A stretch of 33,893 nucleotides of DNA from NCBI RefSeq assembly GCF_013139515.1, contig NZ_WTAR01000128.1:1-33893 (forward strand). Reading direction: 5' to 3'. This document shows, in pieces, positions 18,056-26,820 of the stretch; position 1 is the first letter of the stretch; every line of letters starts with the position of its first letter. A program made the translations under genes and the position numbers. The notes below the pieces were generated by a model that saw only the letters and a list, made by a program, of their open reading frames with translations, had not been told where the DNA came from and made no database searches. The DNA is from Lutibacter sp. (GTDB taxonomy: Bacteria > Bacteroidota > Bacteroidia > Flavobacteriales > Flavobacteriaceae).

Positions 18056-18547
18056 TTATTTTTTAGAAAATAAAAGTTGGTACACTATTAAAAATGTAGC
18101 TAATACGAAGGTAAATGTCATTAAAATTCCTGAAAATATAATAATATATTTAAACCATAACACACCGCTCCATAGTAAGTAAATACCGCCAAAAGTTAAT
18201 AATACTGATAGAAAAGGTTCAACCATTAAAAAATATTTTAACTTTTTATTAATTGAAGTGGTTGATAAGATTAGAGAAAGTAAAAAGAAGATTACAGATA
18301 ATGAAAGTATGTGATTGTGAACAATGGTTAAAATTTCTCGTTTACTTTTTTTGAATTTCATTACGTCGGCATCTTCATCATTTTCATTTCCTAAATAATT
18401 AGATTCAACACCCGAAGGTTGCATAGAAGTTGTGTTATTCACAAAACTTAAACCACCATAAAACCCTACACTAAGTGTAATCATAAAAATAAAAATTACT
18501 AATTTTATTTCTTTAGGAAATTGATGTATCAATCCGTGTATTTGCAT
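18056..18547 (-). CDS. Four-helix membrane protein of the FMN/porin block
   Basis: This 163-residue protein has four hydrophobic helices at about 14-35, 76-97, 104-126 and 132-158. The loop between helices 1 and 2 (36-72) is polar, with an acidic run (GNENDEDADVMKF). A VHNH motif (76-79) opens helix 2, which could bind a metal or haem. Its ATG overlaps the stop of the FMN-binding gene by one base (TAATG), indicating translational coupling. I do not recognise a named family. Context suggests a membrane partner of the flavoprotein, perhaps passing electrons to it from the quinone pool, but this is only inference. Confidence 0.65.
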   Translation of the reverse strand: MQIHGLIHQFPKEIKLVIFIFMITLSVGFYGGLSFVNNTTSMQPSGVESNYLGNENDEDADVMKFKKSKREILTIVHNHILSLSVIFFLLSLILSTTSINKKLKYFLMVEPFLSVLLTFGGIYLLWSGVLWFKYIIIFSGILMTFTFVLATFLIVYQLLFSKK

Positions 18548-19074
18548 TATAATTGTTGTTTGTTATTCAAAATACCAATAGTCTTTAATAATTTATTCAC
18601 CTCATTTGTCATTGACTTGGCTGATATTGTTGCACCAGAAATAGCGGCTATATCTTTTTGATATTTAAGTTGCTGTTCTTTAGTTGTTCCAATAAATTGC
18701 TTCAACCAACGCTTACTGCCTACTTCTCCTCCGTGATCTTCTCTATAAACCAATATTTTAACCTTTGAAACTATTAAGTCTTTATCAAAAATAACAATAA
18801 AGTCGAAATAATCAGCTTTACCATACGCTTTGCCTAAATAATAATAGCCTAAAAAGTTATCATCACTCTTAATTTTAAAGAAATTAGTTTCTGTAATTTT
18901 AAGAGGTATTAATTCTTGCACCTCTTTTGAAATAGCAATTGGATGTGTCGTGTAATTTTCTATGTTAAAAACAGTTTTAATTTCTTTTTGAATAAGTACA
19001 TCAACTCTTTTTGAAGTAGTAGTAAAACTTGTTACTATTAAAAATAAAGTGCTTATAAATACTATTTTTCTCAT
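18547..19074 (-). CDS. Exported FMN-binding (RnfG/NqrC-type) flavoprotein
   Basis: This 175-residue protein has an N-terminal hydrophobic signal or anchor (about 4-19) and an FMN-binding domain as in RnfG and NqrC. The segment ISGATISAKS (145-154) matches the ApbE flavin-transferase target, with Thr149 as expected site of a phosphoester-linked FMN. DHGGEVGSKRW (113-123) is the usual conserved stretch before it. It is much shorter than NqrC and there are no other rnf or nqr genes here, so it is a stand-alone electron carrier outside the cytoplasm. It is coupled to the four-helix protein and follows a porin gene, after a hairpin. The ApbE transferase is not in this window. Confidence 0.85.
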   Translation of the reverse strand: MRKIVFISTLFLIVTSFTTTSKRVDVLIQKEIKTVFNIENYTTHPIAISKEVQELIPLKITETNFFKIKSDDNFLGYYYLGKAYGKADYFDFIVIFDKDLIVSKVKILVYREDHGGEVGSKRWLKQFIGTTKEQQLKYQKDIAAISGATISAKSMTNEVNKLLKTIGILNNKQQL

Positions 19075-19099
19075 ACTTCAACCATATTATTTTTTACTG

Positions 19100-19142
19100 A
19101 TATTGAGTTTGTTGATTTTTTGCAAACCAACAAACTCAATAT
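19100..19142 (-). repeat. Perfect 15-bp inverted repeat between porin and FMN-protein genes
   Basis: ATATTGAGTTTGTTG (19100-19114) and CAACAAACTCAATAT (19128-19142) are exact reverse complements around a 13-base loop. On the minus strand it follows the porin stop and precedes the FMN-protein start by 25 bases. No T-run follows, so it looks more like an mRNA-stabilising or attenuating hairpin than a plain terminator. Confidence 0.75.
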
Positions 19143-19169
19143 ATTTAATAATTATTTTAATTAAATAAC

Positions 19170-20300
19170 TTAGAACCAAATTGCAACACCTGCATTAAAT
19201 TGCTTTGTTGTATCGCTTCCTGAAATTGCATTATTCATTAATTGATAATCCATTTTAAAAGCGGCACCTTCAGCCACTTTATAATTCAATCCAAAAATTA
19301 ATTCATTTCTGTCGTACGCTTCATTTGCAATCAAACTACCTTCAGTTTCTGCATGTGTATTGTGCTTTTCATAACGTAAAAAAGGTGTTAATTTTTCTTC
19401 CCCTTTTAAATCAAATCCATAAGCAATTTCAGCATACAAACCGTTCATTTTAGAACCTAAATCTTTCCCAGTTAATGTATTGTAATCTTCTGTATCAGAA
19501 AGACTTGTATTTATATACTGCCCTCTTAATTCTAAATTATTGTATTTATACCTAGCATCTATTCCAATCATTGAAACACCAACTGTAGATGCTTCAATTG
19601 ATGTATCATCAGTTTGTGTTTTACCAAAATAACCCGACAAACCTAATCGAAGTCCCGAAATTCCATAATAATCTAACTTCGCTGAGAAATTTGGAGAACT
19701 TACTACAGACTCTGTTCCTTTTTGACGTCCTTTTCTTAAACCATCACTTCCTCTTAATACTCCTGCGCCATCAATATAAGATTTAAAACCATTAAATACA
19801 TACGCCTGATATTTTAAAGAGACATTGTCAAATTTCCCTGAAATACCAACACCCAACTCTCTCCAAGTTGTTGGCACTATATAATTATCAACGTTTGGAC
19901 GTTCTACACCGTAAAAAGTTGGTGGTTCATGAAATTCATTAATAATACCCATTGGCACTAACATTAAACCTGCTAAGACGTTCATATTTTCTGAAGCTTT
20001 GTATTTTAAATAAGCTTGTTCTACAAAAACTTCTTGTACATGCTCATATTCTATTTCACTTACAAAACTTACTTTTTCATTGAATTTATATCCAAAAAGA
20101 AATACCATTCTATGAACATCTAGTTTTCCAACTTTAGAACCATCTGGCTCGTTATAATCTATTTGTGCATAACCGCCAATAGTAACTTTATTACTCAATA
20201 TTCCTTGGTCTTCTTGTTTGGTTTCATTTGTTAAATTTTCTTGGGAATACCCAATAAAACTTACCAATACTGCTGCTAAAATTAATCTTATATTTTTCAT
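19170..20300 (-). CDS. Outer-membrane porin
   Basis: This 376-residue protein has a signal peptide (1-19, ending IGYSQ) and a beta-barrel pattern of alternating strands. The N-terminal TIGGYAQIDYNEP and the DVHRMVFLFGYKFNEKVSFV segments resemble phosphate-selective (OprO/OprP-like) porins of Bacteroidota. The final residues NAGVAIWF end in the aromatic signature recognised by the BAM machinery. It lies upstream of the FMN-binding and four-helix genes on the same strand, and has the best-defined promoter in the window. It probably supplies solute access across the outer membrane for the module; whether the solute is an electron acceptor, phosphate or something else cannot be told. Confidence 0.85.
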   Translation of the reverse strand: MKNIRLILAAVLVSFIGYSQENLTNETKQEDQGILSNKVTIGGYAQIDYNEPDGSKVGKLDVHRMVFLFGYKFNEKVSFVSEIEYEHVQEVFVEQAYLKYKASENMNVLAGLMLVPMGIINEFHEPPTFYGVERPNVDNYIVPTTWRELGVGISGKFDNVSLKYQAYVFNGFKSYIDGAGVLRGSDGLRKGRQKGTESVVSSPNFSAKLDYYGISGLRLGLSGYFGKTQTDDTSIEASTVGVSMIGIDARYKYNNLELRGQYINTSLSDTEDYNTLTGKDLGSKMNGLYAEIAYGFDLKGEEKLTPFLRYEKHNTHAETEGSLIANEAYDRNELIFGLNYKVAEGAAFKMDYQLMNNAISGSDTTKQFNAGVAIWF

Positions 20301-20343
20301 TTTTAATTGCTTATTTTTATTTAGACTTATTCTTAATAATGCA

Positions 20344-20373
20344 CAAAAGTATATAAGTAACTTTAATTACAAA
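20344..20373 (-). promoter_or_regulatory. Porin-block promoter (-33/-7)
   Basis: Minus-strand TTTG (20370-20373), 18 bases, then TACTTTTG (20344-20351) closely match the Bacteroidota consensus TTTG-N19-TAnnTTTG. The start site should fall near 20340, giving a leader of about 40 bases. Confidence 0.7.
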
Positions 20374-20402
20374 AGGTTTATTTAGAATAATTATAAATAG
20401 TA

Positions 20403-20414
20403 TGACTTATATCA
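20403..20414. promoter_or_regulatory. CRP/FNR-like dyad upstream of porin block
   Basis: TGACTTATATCA has the TGA-N6-TCA symmetry of CRP/FNR-family operators. Its centre is about 69 bases upstream of the inferred porin start site, an activator-compatible position. It differs by one base from the site at 31611-31622. Confidence 0.4.
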
Positions 20415-20460
20415 TCTTTTACAAAAAAGCAGTTTAATTATGTAATTGAAAACGTGAAGT

Positions 20461-21318
20461 TTAGCTAAATATCTTTAAAGCTTCATTATAGGCACTTTCA
20501 AAGCTCATAGCTTGAATATTGGTTGAAACTTTTTGTTGAGTGAAGTAAGAAATCAATTTTTCGGTTGGCATATTACCTGTTAAATCATCTTTTGCCATTG
20601 GGCAACCACCATACCCTTTTATTGCACCATCAAACCTATTACAACCAGCTTTATATGCAGCGTCAACCTTTTCAAACCAAGTTGTGGGTGTAGTATGTAA
20701 ATGTGCACCAAACTCGATATGAGAATATGCAGGTATTAAATTCGAGAAAAGTTGTGTAATAATTTCTGGTGTTGAACTTCCAACAGTATCAGATAATGAT
20801 AGGATTTTAACTCCCATTTTTGAAAGTTTCTCAGTCCATTTTGATACAATTTCAACATTCCAAGGATCTCCATACGGATTTCCAAAACCCATTGATAAAT
20901 ACGCAACAACTTCTTTATTTTTTTTTACAGAAATGTTTAACAATTCATCTAAAATTAAAATAGATTCTGCAATAGTTTTTCCTGTATTTCGCATTTGAAA
21001 ATTCTCAGAAATTGAAAAAGGATAGCCTAAATAATCAATTTCTTCAAACTTTGAAGCATCTTCAGCACCTCTAATATTTGCAACAATGGCTAATAATTTA
21101 CTTTCAGTTTTACTTAAATCTAATTTAGAAAGTACTTCAGCAGTATCACGCATTTGCGGAATTGCTTTTGGCGAAACAAAACTTCCAAAATCTATCGTAT
21201 CAAAACCTACTCTTAATAAAGCATTAATATATTGGGCTTTGGCTTCTGTAGGTATAAAATGTGATTTAATGCCTTGCATAGCATCTCTTGGGCATTCTAT
21301 AATTTTTACGTGTTGCAT
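20461..21318 (-). CDS. Hydroxymethylglutaryl-CoA lyase
   Basis: This 285-residue TIM-barrel enzyme cleaves HMG-CoA to acetyl-CoA and acetoacetate in leucine and ketone-body metabolism. Catalytic features are visible: ECPRDAMQ (8-15, with Arg11 and Asp12), GAHLHTTP (204-211, metal ligands His206 and His208) and GYGGCPMAKDDLTGN (235-249, catalytic Cys239 and Asn249). Length is slightly under the roughly 300 residues common in this family, the C-terminus being short. It is the last gene of a pyrD-lysE-HMG-CoA lyase run, 25 bases after the exporter gene; the grouping has no obvious metabolic logic. Related members such as isopropylmalate or citramalate synthases are excluded by the GGCP loop. Confidence 0.9.
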   Translation of the reverse strand: MQHVKIIECPRDAMQGIKSHFIPTEAKAQYINALLRVGFDTIDFGSFVSPKAIPQMRDTAEVLSKLDLSKTESKLLAIVANIRGAEDASKFEEIDYLGYPFSISENFQMRNTGKTIAESILILDELLNISVKKNKEVVAYLSMGFGNPYGDPWNVEIVSKWTEKLSKMGVKILSLSDTVGSSTPEIITQLFSNLIPAYSHIEFGAHLHTTPTTWFEKVDAAYKAGCNRFDGAIKGYGGCPMAKDDLTGNMPTEKLISYFTQQKVSTNIQAMSFESAYNEALKIFS

Positions 21319-21343
21319 CTTAGCTCAAATATACAATATCCTA

Positions 21344-21961
21344 CTAAAAAAAGAGTATGAAAACTGCCATAGCAATAAAAACAAAAATTTTCACCCATTT
21401 TAATCTTTTATTAAATGTTGGATGTTGTTTCAAATAGTTTGAAAATTTACCCGAAAGTGTTGAAACTATGGTGAAAATTATTAGTGACTGAAGTATAAAA
21501 ATAAATCCTAACACATAAAACTGAACAATAGTATTTTGAGTAGTACTATATAAAAAACCCGGGAAAAAGGCTAAAAAGAAAATAGAAACTTTAGGGTTTA
21601 AAACATTCATAATAAAGCCTTGCTTGTACAATTTTAGCAATCCTTTTTTTTCTGCCTTAGCATTTAACAAGATTTTCTCATTAGAAATAAATGTTTGATA
21701 CGCTAAATACACTAAATAAAGTGCACCAAATAATTTAATAATAAAAAATAAATTTTCAGAGGTTTTTAAAATCGCAGAAACTCCAAAAGCCACTAAAGTA
21801 GTATGAATTAAAATACCAGTAACCAACCCAAAACCAGTAACAATTCCATACTTTTTACCGTTAGTAATACTTTGTACCAACACATAAATAAGATCAGGCC
21901 CTGGCATTATTGTTAAGAGCAGCGAAGCACCTAGAAATGATATAAGGGTTTCGTAATTCAT
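21344..21961 (-). CDS. LysE/RhtB-type amino-acid exporter
   Basis: This 205-residue inner-membrane protein has about six helices and the LysE-family signature near its start (LLTIMPGPDLIYVLVQS, 15-31, followed by GKKYGIVTGFGLVTG). Members export amino acids or their analogues using the proton gradient. Length is normal for the family. Its start codon directly abuts the pyrD stop, so the two are co-transcribed and probably translationally coupled. Substrate cannot be predicted. Confidence 0.9.
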   Translation of the reverse strand: MNYETLISFLGASLLLTIMPGPDLIYVLVQSITNGKKYGIVTGFGLVTGILIHTTLVAFGVSAILKTSENLFFIIKLFGALYLVYLAYQTFISNEKILLNAKAEKKGLLKLYKQGFIMNVLNPKVSIFFLAFFPGFLYSTTQNTIVQFYVLGFIFILQSLIIFTIVSTLSGKFSNYLKQHPTFNKRLKWVKIFVFIAMAVFILFF

Positions 21962-22996
21962 TTATTTTTTTGATAAAATTGCTTTATTAATTTTTTTAAT
22001 TAATGAAGGTCCTTCATAAATAAAACCTGTATAAATTTGAACTAAATCTGCTCCTGCTTCTATTTTTTCTAATGCATCTCCAGCAGAATGAATACCTCCC
22101 ACTCCAATTATTGGAAATGCTTTATTAGAAGTGTCTGCTAAATATTTTATGACTTGTGTGCTTCTATCTTTAATTGGTCTACCACTTAAACCTCCATTAC
22201 CAATTTTAGTCAATTTTTCTTCGGAAGCAATTAAATTGGCTCTATTTATAGAAGTATTTGAAGCTATAACACCTTCAATATTGGTTTCAGCAACTAAATC
22301 TATAATTTCATCTAATTGAGCTGTATTTAAATCTGGTGCAATTTTTAACAATATTGGTTTTTGTTTACTAAAAATTTTATTCACTTTTTGAACTTCAGAA
22401 ATTAATTCTAATAAATACTCTTTATCGTTCAATTTAGCATGACTGCTCACATTTGGACAACTTACATTTAGCACAAAATAATCTACATACGGGTGTAATT
22501 CTGTGAAACAATAAATATAATCTTCTGTATAATTATCCGGCATTGTAGCCGTGTTTTTCCCAATATTACCTCCTATAAGTACTTTTCCCTTATTTTCTTT
22601 TAATTTTTCAATAGCTGATTCTAAACCATTATTATTAAAGCCCATTCTATTAATTAAACCATTATCAGTTTTTAATCTAAAGATTCTTTTCTTAGGATTT
22701 CCTTCTTGTGCTTTTGGAGTAACTGTCCCAATTTCAATAAAACCGAAACCAAAATTTGCTAATTCATTATACAACACAGCATTTTTATCGAATCCTGCAG
22801 CCAAACCAACTGGGTTCTTAAAATTAAGCCCAAATAAATTACGCTCTAATTTTTTATCATTAATCTGATATAAACTTCTAAAAATAAATGGAACACCAGG
22901 CATTTTAGATACAATTTTCAGGAATGAAAAAGTAAAATGATGAATTTTCTCAGGATCGAAAAGAAAAAATAGTGGACGAATACAGCTTTTATACAT
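21962..22996 (-). CDS. pyrD: Dihydroorotate dehydrogenase, class 2-like
   Basis: This 344-residue flavoenzyme oxidises dihydroorotate to orotate in pyrimidine synthesis, with quinone as expected acceptor. The class 2 N-terminal helix pair ([20 protein letters not shown], 1-20) places it on the membrane, and GLAAGFDKN (64-72), NRMGFNNNG (116-124) and IGVGGI mark the FMN barrel. ATG at 22996 is chosen over the TTG at 23014 because it matches the family N-terminus and the TTG lies inside the -7 box. The catalytic-base position, Ser in Escherichia coli (NISSPN), is Cys180 here (NVSCPN, 177-182), as in class 1 enzymes. It is first in a run with lysE and the HMG-CoA lyase gene. Confidence 0.93.
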   Translation of the reverse strand: MYKSCIRPLFFLFDPEKIHHFTFSFLKIVSKMPGVPFIFRSLYQINDKKLERNLFGLNFKNPVGLAAGFDKNAVLYNELANFGFGFIEIGTVTPKAQEGNPKKRIFRLKTDNGLINRMGFNNNGLESAIEKLKENKGKVLIGGNIGKNTATMPDNYTEDYIYCFTELHPYVDYFVLNVSCPNVSSHAKLNDKEYLLELISEVQKVNKIFSKQKPILLKIAPDLNTAQLDEIIDLVAETNIEGVIASNTSINRANLIASEEKLTKIGNGGLSGRPIKDRSTQVIKYLADTSNKAFPIIGVGGIHSAGDALEKIEAGADLVQIYTGFIYEGPSLIKKINKAILSKK

Positions 22997-23011
22997 TGAA
23001 ATAGGTTTGTG

Positions 23012-23019
23012 CAAAATTA
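23012..23019 (-). promoter_or_regulatory. pyrD -7 promoter box embedded in the pheT terminator tail
   Basis: Minus-strand TAATTTTG matches TAnnTTTG and begins in the T-run of the pheT terminator. The inferred start site lies only about 9 bases before the pyrD ATG, giving an almost leaderless message. No TTTG is present at -33. Confidence 0.4.
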
Positions 23020-23020
23020 A

Positions 23021-23055
23021 AAAAAAAGCCTTTAGAAAAAATTTCTAAAGGCTTT
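23021..23055 (-). terminator. Rho-independent terminator of pheT
   Basis: AAAGCCTTTAGAAA (23025-23038) and TTTCTAAAGGCTTT (23042-23055) make a perfect 14-bp stem with a three-base loop, followed on the minus strand by a run of T. It starts 18 bases beyond the pheT stop. Confidence 0.9.
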
Positions 23056-23072
23056 AAATTAATCATACGTTT

Positions 23073-25499
23073 TTATCGCAAGGTTGCACCTACATTTTTT
23101 TCAAATGTTTGCTGCAGTTTTTGCATTATTTTATCTATTTGCTTATCGTTTAATGTTTTATTTTCATCTTGAATTAAAAAACTAACTGCATACGATTTTT
23201 TCCCTTCTTCTAATTTATCACCTTCATAAACATCAAATAAATCTACACCTTTTAAGAAGTTTTTTTCTGCTTGAAAAGCTAAATTATAGATTTCACTAAA
23301 AGTAACTTCGTTATCTAACAACAACGCAAAATCTCTTTTTACAGCTTGAAATTTAGATAATTCACTAACTTTAACTTTAGATTTTCCACCTACTTTTAAT
23401 ACGTTTTCCCAATTAAAATCTGCAAATAAAACTTCTTGTTTAATTCCAAATTCTTTCAAAATTGGACGTTTTACAATGCCTAAATCTACCAACTTAATTT
23501 TCCCTAAGCTTAACGTAATACCTTCTGAAAAAACATCGTTTTTAGTTGGTGTAGTTTTCAAATTACTAATTCCTAAGCGTTGTAACAATGTTAGTACAAT
23601 TCCTTTCAAATAAAAGAAATCTGAAACTTGTTGCGTTAATTTCCAACTCTCTTTAGCTCTATTTCCTGAAACAAATAATGTTAAATGTTTTTGTTCACTA
23701 TAACCACTTTCAAACTTATGGTACGTTTTACCAAATTCAAAGAATTTTAAAGAACTGTTTTTTCTGTTAACATTATAAATAACAGATTCTAAACCGCTGA
23801 ATAACAATGATTGACGCATTACACCCAAATCACTACTTAAAGGGTTTAACATGGTTACATTGTGCTCTGAATTTAACATTTCTGTTAAAGAAACATAATC
23901 GGCTTTTGTTAAAGAATTAGCCATTGTTTCATTAAAACCTTGAGATATTAACTGATTAGCAGCAACGTTTTCAATTTTTATGGCATCAAATTCAGAAAAT
24001 GAAATTGAGGTATTTAACTTATGAGAAAACTCAACATTGTTATAACCATACACACGTAAAATCTCTTCAATAACATCAGCTTCTCTTGTAACATCAACTC
24101 TATACGATGGAATTGTTAAACCAATTCCACCATCAGTAACACTATTAAATTTAATATCTAATGATGCTAATATATTTTTAACTGTTTCTCTTGGAATTTC
24201 AGTACCAATTAAACGATCCATTTTTTCATACGATAAAAACACTTGAAAATCTTCAATTTTTGTAGGGTACATATCTACAATTTCAGAAGAAATTTTACCT
24301 CCAGCAACTTCTAAAATTAAATTAGCTGCTCTTTTTAAGGCATATTTAGTAATATTTGGGTCAATTCCTCTTTCAAACCTAAAAGAAGCATCGGTATTTA
24401 GCGCGTGTCTTTTAGCTGTTTTTCGAATTGCTACCGGATTAAAATAAGCACTTTCTAAAAATATTGAACTTGTGTTTTCTGTAACACCTGAATTTAAACC
24501 TCCAAATACACCTGCAATACACATTGGGTCTTCATTGCCATTACAAATCATTAAATCTTCTTCGTGCAATTCACGTTCAATACCATCTAATGTTGTAAAT
24601 TTTGTTCCTTTGGCTAATGTTTTAACTAGTACTTTACCTCCTTTTACTTTAGCAGCATCAAATGCGTGCAATGGTTGCCCTAAACTGTGTAGAACGTAAT
24701 TGGTAACATCTACAATATTATTTATTGGTGTTAAACCAATAGCTTTTAATTTGTTTTGAATCCATTCTGGAGAATCTTTTACGGTAATTCCTGAAATTGT
24801 AACTCCGGCATATCTAGGTGCTTTTTCAATATCTTCAACTTCAACATCAATTTTTAAAGTTCTATCATCAACATGAAATTCACTCACTGTTGGAGAAATT
24901 AACTCTACTGAAACACCTTGTTGTAATAAACCTGCACGTAAATCACGGGCAGTGCCTAAATGGCTCATTGCATCAGCTCTATTTGGTGTTAATCCAATTT
25001 CAAAAACTTGGTCTTTCTCAATATTAAATACTTCTGAAGCTAGAGTCCCAGCAACTAGCGCATCATCTAAAACTAAAATTCCATCGTGGCTTTTACCTAA
25101 TCCTAACTCATCTTCGGCACAAATCATTCCATGACTTTCTTCGCCTCTAATTTTTCCTTTTTTAATTTTAAAACCTTCTCCTTTATCATCATATAAAGTG
25201 GCACCAATTGTTACTACGGGTACTGTTTGCCCAACTGCTACATTTGGAGCTCCACAAACAATTTGAACTGGTGTTCCATTTCCTAAATCTACAGTGGTAA
25301 CTTTTAACCTATCAGCATTAGGGTGTTGAACACAAGTAAGTACTTTTCCAACAATTACACCTTCTAAACTTCCTTTTATAGATTCAACAGTTTCAATACC
25401 TTCAACTTCAAGACCTAAATCAGTTAACAATTCTCCTGTTTTATCAGCTTCCCAATCAACTTTTAAAAATTGTTTTAACCAATTGTATGATATTTTCAT
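23073..25499 (-). CDS. pheT: Phenylalanyl-tRNA synthetase beta subunit
   Basis: This 808-residue subunit pairs with PheS to charge tRNA-Phe. It opens with MKISYNWLKQFL and shows the EMAP-type tRNA-binding fold (about 40-150, VIVGKVLTCVQHPNADRLKV within it), the B3/B4 editing domain with CNGNEDPMCIAGVFGG (about 319-334), the B5 domain, and the C-terminal ferredoxin-like anticodon-binding domain (about 715-808, FQAVKRDFALLLDNEVTF). Length is typical. pheS is not adjacent, and none lies in the window. It is transcribed alone from a strong -7 box and closed by a strong terminator. Confidence 0.97.
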   Translation of the reverse strand: MKISYNWLKQFLKVDWEADKTGELLTDLGLEVEGIETVESIKGSLEGVIVGKVLTCVQHPNADRLKVTTVDLGNGTPVQIVCGAPNVAVGQTVPVVTIGATLYDDKGEGFKIKKGKIRGEESHGMICAEDELGLGKSHDGILVLDDALVAGTLASEVFNIEKDQVFEIGLTPNRADAMSHLGTARDLRAGLLQQGVSVELISPTVSEFHVDDRTLKIDVEVEDIEKAPRYAGVTISGITVKDSPEWIQNKLKAIGLTPINNIVDVTNYVLHSLGQPLHAFDAAKVKGGKVLVKTLAKGTKFTTLDGIERELHEEDLMICNGNEDPMCIAGVFGGLNSGVTENTSSIFLESAYFNPVAIRKTAKRHALNTDASFRFERGIDPNITKYALKRAANLILEVAGGKISSEIVDMYPTKIEDFQVFLSYEKMDRLIGTEIPRETVKNILASLDIKFNSVTDGGIGLTIPSYRVDVTREADVIEEILRVYGYNNVEFSHKLNTSISFSEFDAIKIENVAANQLISQGFNETMANSLTKADYVSLTEMLNSEHNVTMLNPLSSDLGVMRQSLLFSGLESVIYNVNRKNSSLKFFEFGKTYHKFESGYSEQKHLTLFVSGNRAKESWKLTQQVSDFFYLKGIVLTLLQRLGISNLKTTPTKNDVFSEGITLSLGKIKLVDLGIVKRPILKEFGIKQEVLFADFNWENVLKVGGKSKVKVSELSKFQAVKRDFALLLDNEVTFSEIYNLAFQAEKNFLKGVDLFDVYEGDKLEEGKKSYAVSFLIQDENKTLNDKQIDKIMQKLQQTFEKNVGATLR

Positions 25500-25522
25500 T
25501 CTTCTTTTTTTAAAACGAACTG

Positions 25523-25530
25523 CAAAGATA
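25523..25530 (-). promoter_or_regulatory. pheT -7 promoter box
   Basis: Minus-strand TATCTTTG is a perfect TAnnTTTG match, 23 bases before the start codon, implying a leader of under 20 bases. No leader peptide or T-box-like structure fits in that space. Confidence 0.6.
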
Positions 25531-25677
25531 AAAAATCCAAGTTAGTTGTTTTGATTACCAACAGTTTTTTTGCTTAAAATCTTAAAGATTTCACAATTAT
25601 ATTTTTTTTAACAAATCTGCAACACACATAATTGTAGTATTGAACTCGTAATAATCTAACTCTTTAAACTATTTAAC

Positions 25678-26778
25678 ATGAAGAACATTAAATTTACTTT
25701 AGGTATTGCTGTATTTACTACTTTATTTATGGTAAGTACAAGCTCTTACGCTCAATTAACTTTACCTAGAGGAAGCCAAAAAGCAACTGTATCACAAACT
25801 GTAGGTATTAGTGATATTTCAATTACCTATTCAAGACCAAGTGTAAAAGGAAGAGAAATTTGGGGAAAATTAGTTCCTTACGGAATGAATAACTTAGGAT
25901 TTGGGACCGCTAAAGAATCTCCTTGGCGTGCTGGAGCTAATGAAAATACCGTTATTAAATTTTCTAATGATGTGAGCATTGAAGGAAAATCACTAAAAGC
26001 TGGAACCTATGGTTTACATTTGGTTCCTTTTGAAAATGGTGATGTAACAGTAATTTTCTCAAGCAATTCAACCGCTTGGGGTAGTTTTTTCTATAAACCT
26101 GAAGAAGACGTTTTAAAAGTTACAGTAAAATCTAATGAAATTAGCAATGCTGAATTACTTACATTCGATTTTATTGATGTGACTGCAAACTCAACAACTG
26201 CTGCTTTAAAATGGAGCACCAAAGAAATTCCTTTTAAAATTGAAGTTGCCGTAAATGAGTTAGTTCTAGAAAACATAAAAAATGAATTACAAAACTCACC
26301 AGGTTTTTCAAATCAAAGTTGGAGACAAGCAGCAAATTACACACTTAACAATGGGGGTGACTTAGACGAAGCTCTAAATTGGATAAACAAATCTATTAGC
26401 GGGCAATTTTACAGTCAGAGAAACTATAATAATCTCCTAACTAAATCTCGTATTTTAGCTAAAATGAATAAGCAAAAGGAATCTTTAGAACTTTTAGATA
26501 AAGCTTCTTCATTAGCGAATAAGAGACAATTGAACGCTATGGGATATCAGATGTTAACTCAAAAACAATATGATTTAGCTTTAAAATTCTTCAAAATGAA
26601 TATTAAAAACGATCCAACAGATCCAAATAGTTTTGATAGTTTAGGAGAGGCTTACAAAACTATGGGAGATAAAAAGAATGCAATTAAAAATTTAAAAAAG
26701 GCATTATCATTAAAGCCATCAGCAGCTGTAAAAGCAAATTCAGAAAAGTTATTACAGGAGTTGGGTGTTAAAATTTAG
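25678..26778 (+). CDS. Secreted DUF2911 protein with C-terminal TPR repeats
   Basis: This 366-residue protein has a signal peptide (about 1-25, ending SSYAQ). A DUF2911 domain follows (about 27-185), recognised by DISITYSRPSVKGREIWG, WRAGANENTVIKF and LKAGTYGLHLVP. The C-terminal third (about 235-360) contains tetratricopeptide-like helices, including DPNSFDSLGEAYKTMGDKK and a final repeat ending PSAAVKANSE. This combination is common in Bacteroidota. The molecular function of DUF2911 is not known to me; TPR repeats imply protein contacts in the periplasm. It stands alone, divergent from pheT, with a terminator after it. Confidence 0.88.
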   Translation: MKNIKFTLGIAVFTTLFMVSTSSYAQLTLPRGSQKATVSQTVGISDISITYSRPSVKGREIWGKLVPYGMNNLGFGTAKESPWRAGANENTVIKFSNDVSIEGKSLKAGTYGLHLVPFENGDVTVIFSSNSTAWGSFFYKPEEDVLKVTVKSNEISNAELLTFDFIDVTANSTTAALKWSTKEIPFKIEVAVNELVLENIKNELQNSPGFSNQSWRQAANYTLNNGGDLDEALNWINKSISGQFYSQRNYNNLLTKSRILAKMNKQKESLELLDKASSLANKRQLNAMGYQMLTQKQYDLALKFFKMNIKNDPTDPNSFDSLGEAYKTMGDKKNAIKNLKKALSLKPSAAVKANSEKLLQELGVKI

Positions 26779-26820
26779 TTCTCAAAATAATAAGATCAAC
26801 TCATATAACTTAAATTTAAA

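Noticed and set aside
18547-19074. FMN-binding gene as part of an Rnf or Nqr complex
   Set aside because: No other rnf or nqr subunits are present, and the neighbours are a porin and an unrelated membrane protein.
22997-23014. TTG start for pyrD
   Set aside because: It lies in the -7 box and adds residues absent from the family N-terminus.
24472-25134. Plus-strand open frames opposite pheT
   Set aside because: They are antisense shadows of a clear housekeeping gene with no motif of their own.
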